Both the position numbers and the translations under genes were made by a program. 64,000 nt of DNA from JAFAGO01 sp031987605. GTDB taxonomy: Bacteria > Bacteroidota > Bacteroidia > Flavobacteriales > Weeksellaceae. This document shows positions 1-8,121 of the stretch, piece by piece. The DNA lies in the NCBI GenBank assembly GCA_031987605.1, contig DALZZF010000001.1, positions 496,001 through 560,000 of the forward strand. The letters are read 5' to 3'. The notes under the pieces were generated by a model. It made no database searches, had not been told where the DNA came from, and worked only from the letters and a program-made list of their open reading frames with translations. The first letter of the stretch is position 1, and each line of letters opens with the position of its first letter.

Positions 1-642
1 ATCACTTATAATTACGAACAGTTTATCGAAATTCCGAAAACGCCGATCCAACTTTCCGCCGAAACACACGAAAGAGTCAATGCTGTGATTATGTGTATTG
101 TTATGGCAATTCTGGTTATCCTATTTTATTTCAAAGGAAGTTTTAATTTTGATAAAAAATCTGGACTTCTGAAAATTTCTGCCCAAATCTGGATTTTTCT
201 GAATGCCGTTCTCGTGATTTCCGCAATTTTGAAAAATACGGAATATGTCGTAAATTATGGTCTTACTTACAAACGTTTGGGAGTGTATGCTTTTCTTTCA
301 TTGAGTATTATAGGGCTTTTTGTAACGTTTTTTAAAATCTGGAAAAAGAAAACCAATGCCTTTCTTTTCAACGAAATGTTTCGGTATGTGTATGGAATAA
401 TATTGGTTTGCAGTTTTATCAACTGGGGCGGAATTATTACGGAAAACAATATGAAACGCAGCAATTTTGATTTAAATTATCATCTAACATCCATAGATTT
501 CAACGAACGTCAACTTCTGAAATATGCTGAAACCCAAAATAATCCTCAACTTAAACACGAATTACTGCAAAAAATACGTTCAAAACAGAAAGAAAGTTTT
601 CTTTCAAAAGTTTTATTTTACGAAACCATTTATACAAAATAA
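1..642 (+). CDS. DUF4153/DUF4173 family membrane protein, C-terminal part (5' truncated by window)
   Basis: The reading frame is open from base 1, so the gene starts outside the window and only about the last 213 residues are seen. Three to four hydrophobic segments alternate with short basic loops, and the stretch following LSAETHERVN through KNTEYV and LTYKRLGVYAF matches what I recall of the flavobacterial DUF4153/DUF4173 family. These are polytopic inner-membrane proteins of unknown function. The tail is hydrophilic and charged. The stop overlaps the start of the next gene by one base (TAATG), so the two are probably translated from one message. The family call rests on recalled sequence style, not a search. 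Confidence 0.72.
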   Translation: MTYNYEQFIEIPKTPIQLSAETHERVNAVIMCIVMAILVILFYFKGSFNFDKKSGLLKISAQIWIFLNAVLVISAILKNTEYVVNYGLTYKRLGVYAFLSLSIIGLFVTFFKIWKKKTNAFLFNEMFRYVYGIILVCSFINWGGIITENNMKRSNFDLNYHLTSIDFNERQLLKYAETQNNPQLKHELLQKIRSKQKESFLSKVLFYETIYTK

Positions 643-1142
643 TGATGAAAAATATAATATTCATTACAGGAATCACCCTTTTTTTGTTTTCCTGTAATAA
701 AGCACCAAACAGACCATTAGCTGAACAGAAAGAAGATTCGCTTTCCGCATTAGTTCCTTTACCAGATTCAAACAGGGTGAAGACTGAAAGTTCTGCTGAA
801 AAAGTTCGTACTATAAATGCCGACACCATTACCGTAGAAACGGACGGTTCAAAATTACCACTGAGAATAGAGGATACATTCACCAATGATCGTCAGTTTT
901 TTGTGTTGAAAATTAAAAATATGGATGCCGGAAAACTATCCGCTTCAGTGAAACCCCAAAATGAAAACATGAACATCCGGATTAATCAGATCCGAACACC
1001 GGATGGAGAATTTGATGGTCCTTTCGGTCGAGATTTGAAGGATTATCCGATTTCTGAAAAAGGAGAAGTATGGCTAAGAATCGGAAAAAGCATGATGGCT
1101 TCGGGAGATGGAGCGGGAAATTTTTCTGTGCTGGTGAATTAG
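642..1142 (+). CDS. hypothetical lipoprotein
   Basis: This 166-residue protein begins with a hydrophobic signal ending in a lipobox-like LFSC, so Cys18 is the probable lipidation site and the protein should be membrane anchored in the envelope. Two ATG codons occur in tandem (642 and 645); either could be used. The mature part is Ser/Glu/Lys rich for about 60 residues and then forms a beta-rich domain of about 90 residues. I do not recognise the family. It overlaps the preceding membrane protein gene by one base, suggesting translational coupling, and is followed directly by a strong hairpin terminator. Confidence 0.7.
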   Translation: MMKNIIFITGITLFLFSCNKAPNRPLAEQKEDSLSALVPLPDSNRVKTESSAEKVRTINADTITVETDGSKLPLRIEDTFTNDRQFFVLKIKNMDAGKLSASVKPQNENMNIRINQIRTPDGEFDGPFGRDLKDYPISEKGEVWLRIGKSMMASGDGAGNFSVLVN

Positions 1143-1151
1143 TTTTCGTTC

Positions 1152-1193
1152 TTTTTTCCTTCGGCGGCAGCGAAGCTGCCGCCGAAGGAAAAA
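1152..1193. terminator. bidirectional intrinsic terminator
   Basis: A perfect 19-bp inverted repeat with a 3-nt GAA loop (arms 1152-1171 and 1175-1193) has a T-run at one end and an A-run at the other, so it can end transcription from both sides. It separates the plus-strand lipoprotein gene from the converging minus-strand dtd gene. Confidence 0.9.
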
Positions 1194-1199
1194 CTGCAA

Positions 1200-1649
1200 T
1201 CAGGCTTTCGATTTAGAATCCATCACAATCGTAACCGGACCATCATTAATTAAAGAAACTTTCATATCTGCCCCGAAAATTCCACTTTCGGTTTTTAGCC
1301 CGGATTTGGAAATTTCATCTTTAAAATAATCAAACAAAGGAATTGCTTTGTCTGGTTTGGCGGCTTTAATAAAAGAAGGACGATTGCCTTTTTTATAATC
1401 GGCAATTAAAGTAAACTGACTGATGCAAAGGATTTCACCTTTTATATCCAGAATAGAAAGATTTAATTTTCCTTCATCATCCCCGAAAACTCGAAGATTT
1501 AGAATTTTTTGAACGAGCCAGTTTGCATCTTCTTTTTCGTCGTCCTCGTGAATTCCAACCAATAGCATAAATCCTTTCTGAATACTGCCCACCATTTTTT
1601 CATCAACTTTTACAGAGGCTTCGGAAACTCTTTGAACAACTATTTTCAT
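1200..1649 (-). CDS. dtd: D-aminoacyl-tRNA deacylase
   Basis: The 149-residue product has the full family length and both signature motifs: SQFT at residues 77-80 and NDGPVT at 135-140, the second carrying the Gly-cisPro selectivity element. The enzyme is a cytoplasmic homodimer that hydrolyses D-amino acids (and glycine misacylated on tRNA-Ala) from tRNA. The start ATG lies one base after the stop of the upstream lipoprotein gene, so the two form a tight operon. Transcription ends at the shared hairpin at 1152-1193. Confidence 0.95.
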   Translation of the reverse strand: MKIVVQRVSEASVKVDEKMVGSIQKGFMLLVGIHEDDEKEDANWLVQKILNLRVFGDDEGKLNLSILDIKGEILCISQFTLIADYKKGNRPSFIKAAKPDKAIPLFDYFKDEISKSGLKTESGIFGADMKVSLINDGPVTIVMDSKSKA

Positions 1650-1650
1650 A

Positions 1651-2103
1651 TTAATTATAGATGCTTAAAAAATTGGTAGCAGAATTATAATTATACAAAT
1701 AGGTTTTCGGGGGAATATTGGCGACCGCTGTCGGTTGTCCGGTTAATAAAATCCACTCTGCTCCATCTTCTGGACAAACAATTTTGGTTCCGCCTTCAAC
1801 TTTTAGGGTGGTATTTTCCGTTGGACAAATATGAGGCGCGTTTCGGTCGTATATTTTGAAACCGGCGGTGGTGCGAACGATGATAAGCCCACGTGTTCCG
1901 GCACCGGCTTCATCCACATAAATCCAACTCCCCACATTCTGAAGGCTATAATAAGCAGGAAGATTCAAATCCAAAGTTACACTGATATAGGAGTCCGGAA
2001 AACACGCGACAGTTTCATTTCGTTCCGAGCAGGCGTTAATGCTCATAAGAGTAAATGTGGTCAATATTAAAAAAGATATCGAGCCTGAAAGTTTGCTTTT
2101 CAT
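1651..2103 (-). CDS. Rieske-like-fold lipoprotein lacking the cluster ligands
   Basis: This 150-residue protein has a signal peptide ending near INAC, predicting a lipoprotein. The mature sequence resembles a Bacteroidota lipoprotein family related to Rieske ferredoxin subunits: LDLNLPAYYSL at the start, then FKIYDRNAPHICP, later IVCPEDGAEW and LLTGQP. A true Rieske centre needs CxH and CxxH; here only isolated cysteines remain and the histidines are absent from the expected positions, so it probably binds no [2Fe-2S] cluster. It is transcribed with dtd (one-base gap) and diverges from greA. Confidence 0.65.
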   Translation of the reverse strand: MKSKLSGSISFLILTTFTLMSINACSERNETVACFPDSYISVTLDLNLPAYYSLQNVGSWIYVDEAGAGTRGLIIVRTTAGFKIYDRNAPHICPTENTTLKVEGGTKIVCPEDGAEWILLTGQPTAVANIPPKTYLYNYNSATNFLSIYN

Positions 2104-2124
2104 TTAAAATATTTGCTATCTTTG
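2092..2124 (+). promoter_or_regulatory. greA promoter
   Basis: A perfect Bacteroidota −7 box, TATCTTTG at 2117-2124, is preceded by TTTG at 2092-2095 with a 21-bp spacer. The expected transcription start is near 2130, giving greA a leader of about 80 nt. Confidence 0.7.
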
Positions 2125-2156
2125 TAAAACTAAAACGAAAAAACAACAATAACATT

Positions 2157-2184
2157 GTCCGGCAAATGTCGGATTATTTTTTTA
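2157..2184 (+). promoter_or_regulatory. terminator-like hairpin inside the greA leader (attenuator candidate)
   Basis: GTCCGGC (2157-2163) can pair with GTCGGAT (2168-2174) across a 4-nt AAAT loop, including two G-U pairs, and is followed by TATTTTTTTA. It lies between the predicted greA promoter and the greA start, so it would act on greA's own message. Termination here would release an RNA of roughly 50 nt. Confidence 0.5.
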
Positions 2185-2207
2185 TACTAACATTAAACCC
2201 TTACATT

Positions 2208-2678
2208 ATGGCAACGTATGTTACAAAAGAAGGCTTAGAAAAAATGAAAGCGGAATTGGAACTGCTGGAAACCATTGAAAGACCGAAAATTACACAACAG
2301 ATTGCGGAAGCAAGAGACAAAGGAGACCTTTCTGAAAATGCTGAATATGATGCCGCAAAAGAGGCGCAAGGAATGCTTGAAATGAAAATCTCAAAACTGA
2401 AATCTGTGATTGCAGATTCTAAGGTGATTGATGAATCTCAGTTGGATACTTCAAAAATCTCAATTCTGATGACGGTGAAACTGAAAAATAATGCCACCAA
2501 ACAGGAACAGAAATTTACTTTAGTTCCTGATAATGAAAGCGATTTGAAGAGTGGTAAAATCTCTGTAAATACACCCATTGCAAAAGGACTTTTGGGGAAA
2601 TCAGTCGGAGATCTGGCTGAAATTGTTCTTCCGAACGGAAACAAACTTTCATTTGAAGTTCTGGAAATTAGTTTGTAA
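2208..2678 (+). CDS. greA: transcription elongation factor GreA
   Basis: The 156-residue protein is full length for GreA. An N-terminal antiparallel coiled coil carries the conserved ARDKGDLSENAEYDAAKE tip that reaches into the RNA polymerase secondary channel and stimulates cleavage of backtracked transcripts. A C-terminal FKBP-like domain follows. I chose the ATG at 2208 (MATYVTKEG), as in relatives. The frame is open further upstream, but that extension crosses the promoter and leader hairpin. A terminator-like hairpin in the leader suggests attenuation or autoregulation. Confidence 0.96.
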   Translation: MATYVTKEGLEKMKAELELLETIERPKITQQIAEARDKGDLSENAEYDAAKEAQGMLEMKISKLKSVIADSKVIDESQLDTSKISILMTVKLKNNATKQEQKFTLVPDNESDLKSGKISVNTPIAKGLLGKSVGDLAEIVLPNGNKLSFEVLEISL

Positions 2679-2710
2679 CTTACGTTTGCATAACTTAAAA
2701 CAGCAAAAAG

Positions 2711-3100
2711 ATGAGTTCTATTTTCACAAAAATTGTTTATGGTGAGATTCCTGCATACAAAATTGCAGAAGATGAGCACCATCTTGCCTTTCTGGACGCA
2801 ATGCCTTTGGTAGAAGGGCATACGCTTGTGATTCCCAAAAAAGAGGTGGATTTAATTTTCGATCTGGATTCTGAGGAATATAAAAATCTTTGGGCTTTTT
2901 CGCAGGATATTGCTAAAAAACTCGAACGAATATATCCTGATAAAAGAATTGCGGTGGCAGTGGTAGGGTTAGAAGTGCCTCATGCTCACATTCATCTTAT
3001 TCCGATTCAGAAAATGGATGATATGAATTTTAAAAATCCGAGGTTGAAATTCAGCCCCGAAGAATACCTGAAAATTCAGGAAAAGATAACAAATGCTTAA
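2711..3100 (+). CDS. HIT family (histidine triad) nucleotide hydrolase
   Basis: This 129-residue protein has the Hint-type layout: SSIFTKIVYGEIPAYK at the N-terminus and the catalytic triad HAHIHL at residues 91-96 (His91, 93 and 95). Family members hydrolyse nucleoside phosphoramidates and related adenylates such as AMP-lysine. It starts 32 bases after greA and runs in the same direction, so co-transcription with greA is likely. The physiological substrate cannot be told from sequence. Confidence 0.93.
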   Translation: MSSIFTKIVYGEIPAYKIAEDEHHLAFLDAMPLVEGHTLVIPKKEVDLIFDLDSEEYKNLWAFSQDIAKKLERIYPDKRIAVAVVGLEVPHAHIHLIPIQKMDDMNFKNPRLKFSPEEYLKIQEKITNA

Positions 3101-3171
3101 TGATCTCAGCCGTGAAATACCCTAATTTTGCGGCTGGAATCTTTTAATTTAGAAATACGATATAGAAATTA

Positions 3172-4353
3172 ATGGATCCTAATCATTGTTCATTCTGCGG
3201 AAGAAAAAGAAGCGAAGTACAGATGCTGATATCCGGACAGAATGGTTTTATTTGTGAAAACTGTATTGAGCAGGCACATGCCATTGTAAAAAACAATGCA
3301 TCTTCCGGGAATGGAGAACCCGCACAATCAATGGACCAATTGAAGAAGCCGAAAGAGATAAAAAAATTCCTTGATCAGTATGTGATTGGGCAGGATCAGG
3401 CGAAAAAGCAACTTTCCATTGCGGTTTACAACCATTATAAAAGACTGCTCCATGCGCAGGAAGAAAATAAAGAGGTTGAGATTGAAAAGTCCAACATCAT
3501 CATGATTGGTGAAACCGGAACAGGGAAAACATTATTGGCAAAAACCATTGCAAGAGAACTTAATGTTCCGTTTTGTATTGTAGATGCCACTATTTTAACG
3601 GAAGCCGGATATGTAGGGGAAGATGTAGAAAGCATTCTCTCACGTTTATTGATGGTGGCAGATTATGATGTGGAAAAGGCGGAAAAAGGAATAGTTTTCA
3701 TTGATGAGATTGATAAAATTGCAAGAAAATCGGATAATCCAAGCATTACCCGTGACGTATCAGGAGAAGGAGTTCAGCAGGGACTTTTGAAACTACTGGA
3801 AGGAAGTATTGTAAATGTTCCGCCACAAGGGGGAAGAAAACATCCGGATCAGAAATACATCCAGGTTAATACCCAGAATATATTATTTATCGCAGGAGGT
3901 GCCTTTGACGGAATAAAAGAAATTATTGAAAGAAGATTGAATAAACAGGCTATTGGTTTCAGTGCTGAGAAACTCAATAAAACAGACGGGGATGAAGATG
4001 TACTCAGCCAGATAAACGCGACAGATTTGCGGAGTTTCGGGTTGATTCCGGAATTATTAGGGAGATTTCCGATTATTACCTATTTGGACAAACTGACCAA
4101 GGAAACCATGTTCCGAATAATGAAAGAACCCAAAAATTCGATTGTTAATCAATTTGTGGAACTGTTTAAAATGGATGGTGTAAAACTGAGTTTTACCGAT
4201 GATGCAGTTGAAAAAATAGTAGAGGAAACAATTGAAAAAGGTTTGGGAGCAAGAGGGCTTCGGGGAACCACAGAAAAAGTTTTGGAGCCTTATATGTATG
4301 ATATTGGTGAAGAAAAAGAAATTGTACTGTCCGAGAAGAACGTTTTAATTTAA
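3172..4353 (+). CDS. clpX: ATP-dependent Clp protease ATP-binding subunit ClpX
   Basis: This 393-residue AAA+ unfoldase has an N-terminal zinc-binding domain (Cys6, Cys9, Cys28, Cys31), a Walker A motif GETGTGKT at 113-120, Walker B IVFIDE at 174-179, the GYVG pore loop near 146-149, the RKH loop, and an IGF motif (NKQAIGF) that docks on ClpP. It unfolds tagged substrates and feeds them to ClpP. No clpP is adjacent here. The second Walker A residue is Glu where E. coli has Pro; I believe this is usual in flavobacteria. The C-terminus ends shortly after the sensor-2 region and is shorter than in E. coli. Confidence 0.97.
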   Translation: MDPNHCSFCGRKRSEVQMLISGQNGFICENCIEQAHAIVKNNASSGNGEPAQSMDQLKKPKEIKKFLDQYVIGQDQAKKQLSIAVYNHYKRLLHAQEENKEVEIEKSNIIMIGETGTGKTLLAKTIARELNVPFCIVDATILTEAGYVGEDVESILSRLLMVADYDVEKAEKGIVFIDEIDKIARKSDNPSITRDVSGEGVQQGLLKLLEGSIVNVPPQGGRKHPDQKYIQVNTQNILFIAGGAFDGIKEIIERRLNKQAIGFSAEKLNKTDGDEDVLSQINATDLRSFGLIPELLGRFPIITYLDKLTKETMFRIMKEPKNSIVNQFVELFKMDGVKLSFTDDAVEKIVEETIEKGLGARGLRGTTEKVLEPYMYDIGEEKEIVLSEKNVLI

Positions 4354-4360
4354 TAATTAA

Positions 4361-4390
4361 TTTGATATTTAAAAAAAAATTTTAAATTTG
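4361..4390 (+). promoter_or_regulatory. promoter of the T9SS cargo gene
   Basis: TTTG at 4361-4364 and the −7 box TAAATTTG at 4383-4390 are separated by 18 bp, a canonical Bacteroidota promoter. The start codon is at 4436. Confidence 0.75.
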
Positions 4391-4435
4391 CACAATAAAG
4401 ATTATAAAAACACAAATAATATAATAGTAGACATT

Positions 4436-6394
4436 ATGAAAAAAAATCTATTAACTCTTGGTAGCTTAGCGTTTTCATTGTCGCTTAGTGCACAGGTATT
4501 GACCTACGTTGGTAATGATGCATTAATGACTGTTCAGGATGGAGCATTAGTTTATTCTGGTGGCGGTTGGGCTAACGCGGGAAGCGGTACGGTAAATAAT
4601 ACCGGTGACATTATGGTAGTTGCTCCGGCTTCTGAAACCAATACTAAATTTGAAGTAGGAAATACTGCTGCTTTTGTACTTAAATATGCTGATGCAGATA
4701 CATATGGACAACTTTACATCAATGGGGTAGCACAAGGCAATATCTCTGGGAACGTTTCTAAGGAATATAAAGCCGATGCAAACCACGGATATAATCCTTC
4801 AACAGGAAATATAGGGGTAGGGCGTCAGCAACTTGGTCTCCCTTTCTACAATCTTTCGGTTGCGGACTTAAAAACTAATGATTTTTTCTCTTATTTACAG
4901 ACCGCAAGCAACACACTTAATTCATCAGGACGTTTTAATTACGGATCCGCTTTCAGATGGAATAACAAACAGATTCGTTTCGATCAGCTTCTAGATGGAG
5001 CATTAATAGGAAAAGCAACAGATTATTTTATCATCCCGAGAAGAGACGCTTCTGCAATACAATGGGATGCTGAAAATGTTCTTAAAACATTTAAAGGTAT
5101 TCCTTATTCTGATGTAACCCACGGTACAAATACCTTTACACTTGATGTTTTAGACAGAAATTATATCAGTGATTTGGGTTCAGGCGGAAATAAGAAAAAT
5201 ATTTATGCAGAAAGATACAATTCATATCTGAACGATCCTTTTCGGAATGCTGCTATTGCATCGGACTGGCAGACTAGTGGTAACTATGGTAAAGATTTAA
5301 ACCAGTTTGCTAACCCATTTCTCACTAATCTGGATTTAACAAATCTAAAAGTTGTAGGAGCAGCAGCTCTTAACAATATTAAAGGAATTGCTTATTACGG
5401 TAGCCAAAGTTTGGGGTGGTATTATGAGAATCAATCAGGTAGTGGAGGATGTACCGGGACAGTATATACTTCTGGAAATATTGTAATGACAGTAGCATCT
5501 GGAGGATCTCTTCAATTGGGAGATTTAGATGATAAATTTGTTATAAAGCCTTTGGGTGAAGTAATGGTGAAGCTTTCCACAACTGATCCTGTTCAGGTTA
5601 ACTTAAATGATGCCAGAAGTTTTTCCCAGACTAAAAGAGCAGATTCAGATTATGATGTAGCAAACAGACCAACAGCAATACCGGCGGATAAAATTATTAA
5701 ACAGGTGGGCGTTACCTTGCTAAGTGCAGATGGTAAAGAAATAGGAAGAACGTTTTATGCGGTTTCCCCTTCAGCTGCAACAGGTGGTGCAGATGCCAGT
5801 CTTCAGGGATATGTTGATAATTATCCTATTTATACAAAAGAAGAAAAAGCAGAAGGAGGTGAGGATACCAATTATGCAGGTCAGCTTTATATCAACGAAG
5901 CTAATGAAACCAATTTCAGAGGGAAAGAAATTCCGATGTTTATCAATTATGAATATCCTGCAACTTTGAAATTTGATATTTTTGAAGCGGGTGTGAAACT
6001 TCAATCTGGAGAAGCCCTTACTGCTGGCGATTTCTATATTAAAAATGGAAGTGATATTGTGAAGATTAATTCTGGAGACACAATGGTTGTTAATAACAAT
6101 TATTATGGATTGTATTTTGAGCAACCAGAAGGAACTCTTGGAGCCAATAACGCTCTTGCAGCAAATACCATTATTGCGAAGAAAGAAAATGATTGGGTTG
6201 TAAGATTTTCTAAAAACTGGAAAACAGCTAACGTTGAAGTTTATTCAGCTTCAGGACAGTTAATTCACTCCAAGAAAAATGTTATAACTTCTCAGGATTA
6301 TATAATTCCATTGGAAGCGAAAGTAAATGCAATGTTTATTGTTAGAGCTACGTCCGATGCCGGAGAAGTGGTAACCAAAAAAATTGTTAAATAG
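4436..6394 (+). CDS. secreted protein with T9SS type A C-terminal sorting domain
   Basis: The 652-residue product begins with a signal peptide (MKKNLLTLGSLAFSLSLSAQ). I chose the ATG at 4436 because the signal starts there, although the frame is open from 4388. The middle is beta-rich with many Gly/Asn/Thr and no catalytic motif I recognise. The last about 70 residues (WVVRFSKNWKTANVEVYSASGQ to VVTKKIVK) have the pattern of a type A T9SS sorting domain, which directs outer-membrane translocation and surface attachment. The product should therefore be a surface or adhesin-like protein. It is followed 15 bases later by a small membrane protein gene. Confidence 0.82.
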   Translation: MKKNLLTLGSLAFSLSLSAQVLTYVGNDALMTVQDGALVYSGGGWANAGSGTVNNTGDIMVVAPASETNTKFEVGNTAAFVLKYADADTYGQLYINGVAQGNISGNVSKEYKADANHGYNPSTGNIGVGRQQLGLPFYNLSVADLKTNDFFSYLQTASNTLNSSGRFNYGSAFRWNNKQIRFDQLLDGALIGKATDYFIIPRRDASAIQWDAENVLKTFKGIPYSDVTHGTNTFTLDVLDRNYISDLGSGGNKKNIYAERYNSYLNDPFRNAAIASDWQTSGNYGKDLNQFANPFLTNLDLTNLKVVGAAALNNIKGIAYYGSQSLGWYYENQSGSGGCTGTVYTSGNIVMTVASGGSLQLGDLDDKFVIKPLGEVMVKLSTTDPVQVNLNDARSFSQTKRADSDYDVANRPTAIPADKIIKQVGVTLLSADGKEIGRTFYAVSPSAATGGADASLQGYVDNYPIYTKEEKAEGGEDTNYAGQLYINEANETNFRGKEIPMFINYEYPATLKFDIFEAGVKLQSGEALTAGDFYIKNGSDIVKINSGDTMVVNNNYYGLYFEQPEGTLGANNALAANTIIAKKENDWVVRFSKNWKTANVEVYSASGQLIHSKKNVITSQDYIIPLEAKVNAMFIVRATSDAGEVVTKKIVK

Positions 6395-6409
6395 AAAAAA
6401 CCACAGGGA

Positions 6410-6637
6410 ATGAAAAATATATTTATTAAAAGATTGGCTGTTGTATTATTTTTTGTCTATGGAGCATTGAGTTATGCTCAGGCAGGGCCTCCTGTACCTG
6501 GAGAAGGTACTGAATCTGGAGATACTGGAGGTATTTCACAACCAATTGATGGATATGTGATATGGTTACTTGCAGTTGGCGTAATTTTCCTTATTGCATT
6601 TGCAAAAATGAAATCCAAGCAGATTAAAAATATCTAA
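6410..6637 (+). CDS. small PID-CTERM-like membrane protein
   Basis: This 75-residue protein has a signal peptide ending near SYAQ, a short Gly/Pro/Glu/Thr-rich segment, the tripeptide PID, one hydrophobic helix (IWLLAVGVIFLIAFA) and a basic tail (KMKSKQIKNI). This tripartite C-terminus resembles what NCBI family models call a PID-CTERM protein-sorting domain. That is analogous in layout to PEP-CTERM/LPXTG signals, and I know of no proven processing enzyme. It lies 15 bases after a T9SS cargo gene and before a terminator, so it is probably co-transcribed with the cargo. The name is from memory. Confidence 0.72.
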   Translation: MKNIFIKRLAVVLFFVYGALSYAQAGPPVPGEGTESGDTGGISQPIDGYVIWLLAVGVIFLIAFAKMKSKQIKNI

Positions 6638-6638
6638 T

Positions 6639-6670
6639 AAAAAAACTCACTAGTTATAGTGAGTTTTTTT
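6639..6670 (+). terminator. intrinsic terminator abutting the next gene
   Basis: Arms 6639-6652 and 6657-6670 form a 14-bp stem with a GTTA loop and a T-run on the 3' side. It should end the cargo/PID-CTERM transcript. The next start codon is only 11 bases downstream. Confidence 0.85.
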
Positions 6671-6680
6671 ATTTTTGTAT

Positions 6681-7970
6681 ATGAGAAAAAATATTTTAGT
6701 GCTGGTCGGCATAATCTTTTTCGGCCAGATTTCTGCACAGTTTAAAGTTTCTGTTAATACACAAGCGAACTATCCTGCAAAAACGGCATATTTGTATACA
6801 TTAGACGGATCCAAAGATATATTCAATTCAAAACAGGAAAGAAAAGGGGATACATGGACATTTACTGTTCCAAAATCATACAGCGGTATGATGAAAGTAT
6901 ATTTTCCTGAAACCAATGGTTCAGTGAATTTTATTTCTGAAAATTCCGATGTAAAGTTTAATGTATTTTCAAAAGATAAAACCATATCAAGTGTCGATTT
7001 TGTTGATGATGCCAATAAACTGATGAACGGTTATCAGGAAATTGAACAAAAGAAACAGTACATACTTCCTGCCTTATATCAGATTAAAGAATACTATAAA
7101 GACAATAGTGATTTTGGGAATGCTTTAAACAAAGAAATTCTTAACCTTTCTCAATCAGGAACATCAACCGGAAAATTTCCGTTTATCAATTTTTATGCAA
7201 CCAATAATGATAAATTTTTGGTGAAGCAAGCCAATAAAAAAGAAGCAACGGCAGAGGAAATTAAACAGTTCCTTACCAATTCTGGAGATTATTTGGAAAC
7301 CTCTTCTCTGGTGAGACCACTTTTGGTGGAGTATTTGAATAAATCTTCTACCGGAGGCGCAGTAGAAAAAGGTGTAGATGACCTTTTAACCTCCGTAAAT
7401 GTTGAAACTCCTCGTGGTCAAACAATTTTATCAGAACTGATTGATATTTTCGACGTTTATGGAATGCCGGATATGAAAGACAAATATCTCGCAGAAGCGA
7501 AGAATTTGAAATGCACCATTAATGAAAGACTCACTTCTACTATTGAAAGCAACAGCAATACAGAAATTGGAGCAAAATTTCCGAATACTACTTTTGTTTC
7601 CCCTTTCAACACAAAAGCCAAAACTTTATATGATGTAAAAGCGGATAAAAAAGTTATTATTTTTTGGTCGAGTACCTGTTCGCATTGTGAAAAGGAAATT
7701 CCCGAAATATTAGCAATTTATCCGGAACTCAAAAAGATGAATGTCGAAGTAGTTGGATTCTCTCTGGATTCCGAAAAGGATAGTTATACTCATAAAGCTA
7801 AAGATCTTCCCTGGATCAACGATTCGGAGTTAAAAGGCTGGTACAGTTCATATGCAGATGTTTACAATGTGCATGCGACACCAAGTTATTTTGTTTTGGG
7901 TGCGGATAATAAGATCCTCGCAAAGCCAAATCACGCAAAAGATGTCCGCGATTATTTTAAACTTAAATAA
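6681..7970 (+). CDS. secreted TlpA/ResA-like thioredoxin-domain protein
   Basis: This 429-residue protein has a signal peptide (MRKNILVLVGIIFFGQISAQ). I use the ATG at 6681; a TTG two codons upstream is in frame but less likely. Residues about 20-290 form a poorly conserved N-terminal region. The C-terminal about 140 residues are a thioredoxin fold with the redox motif CSHC (Cys333, Cys336) and the cis-proline context ATPSYFVL. Family members are periplasmic thiol-disulfide reductases that act on secreted proteins or cytochrome c. The gene follows two genes for exported proteins but is separated from them by a terminator. The substrate is unknown. Confidence 0.85.
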   Translation: MRKNILVLVGIIFFGQISAQFKVSVNTQANYPAKTAYLYTLDGSKDIFNSKQERKGDTWTFTVPKSYSGMMKVYFPETNGSVNFISENSDVKFNVFSKDKTISSVDFVDDANKLMNGYQEIEQKKQYILPALYQIKEYYKDNSDFGNALNKEILNLSQSGTSTGKFPFINFYATNNDKFLVKQANKKEATAEEIKQFLTNSGDYLETSSLVRPLLVEYLNKSSTGGAVEKGVDDLLTSVNVETPRGQTILSELIDIFDVYGMPDMKDKYLAEAKNLKCTINERLTSTIESNSNTEIGAKFPNTTFVSPFNTKAKTLYDVKADKKVIIFWSSTCSHCEKEIPEILAIYPELKKMNVEVVGFSLDSEKDSYTHKAKDLPWINDSELKGWYSSYADVYNVHATPSYFVLGADNKILAKPNHAKDVRDYFKLK

Positions 7971-7972
7971 AT

Positions 7973-8003
7973 TTTGCGAGAAAATAAAATATCACTATCT
8001 TTG
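7973..8003 (+). promoter_or_regulatory. tRNA-Met promoter
   Basis: TTTG at 7973-7976 and TATCTTTG at 7996-8003 are spaced by 19 bp, an ideal Bacteroidota promoter. It ends 11 bases before the tRNA. Confidence 0.8.
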
Positions 8004-8014
8004 CGCCACTAAAA

Positions 8015-8088
8015 GGCGAGGTAGCTCAGATGGTTAGAGCGCAGGATTCATAACCCTGAGGTCACGGGTTCAATTCCCGTCTTCGCTA
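8015..8088 (+). tRNA. tRNA-Met (anticodon CAT)
   Basis: A 74-nt cloverleaf has a GGCGAGG/CTTCGCT acceptor stem (with two G-U pairs), a GCTC/GAGC D-stem, the anticodon loop TTCATAA and a T-loop TTCAATT. CCA is not encoded. The paired acceptor end and the lack of three consecutive G-C pairs in the anticodon stem argue against initiator tRNA. A tRNA-Ile2 with lysidine at the CAT anticodon cannot be excluded by eye. Confidence 0.93.
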
Positions 8089-8091
8089 CAA

Positions 8092-8121
8092 AAAAGGGAC
8101 AGATTTATCTGCCCTTTTTTC
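8092..8121 (+). terminator. tRNA-Met terminator
   Basis: GGGACAGA and TCTGCCC form a short stem with a one-base bulge and TTTA loop, flanked by A and T runs. It lies immediately after the tRNA. Confidence 0.75.

Noticed and set aside
2055..2207. Longer N-terminus of greA from 2055
   Set aside because: The extension covers the promoter and leader hairpin and is not part of the GreA family; ATG 2208 gives the standard protein.
6670..6677. TATTTTTG as the promoter of the thioredoxin-like gene
   Set aside because: A start about 7 bases downstream would fall at or after the ATG at 6681, so the match probably comes from the terminator T-run; kept only as part of the abutting-terminator observation.
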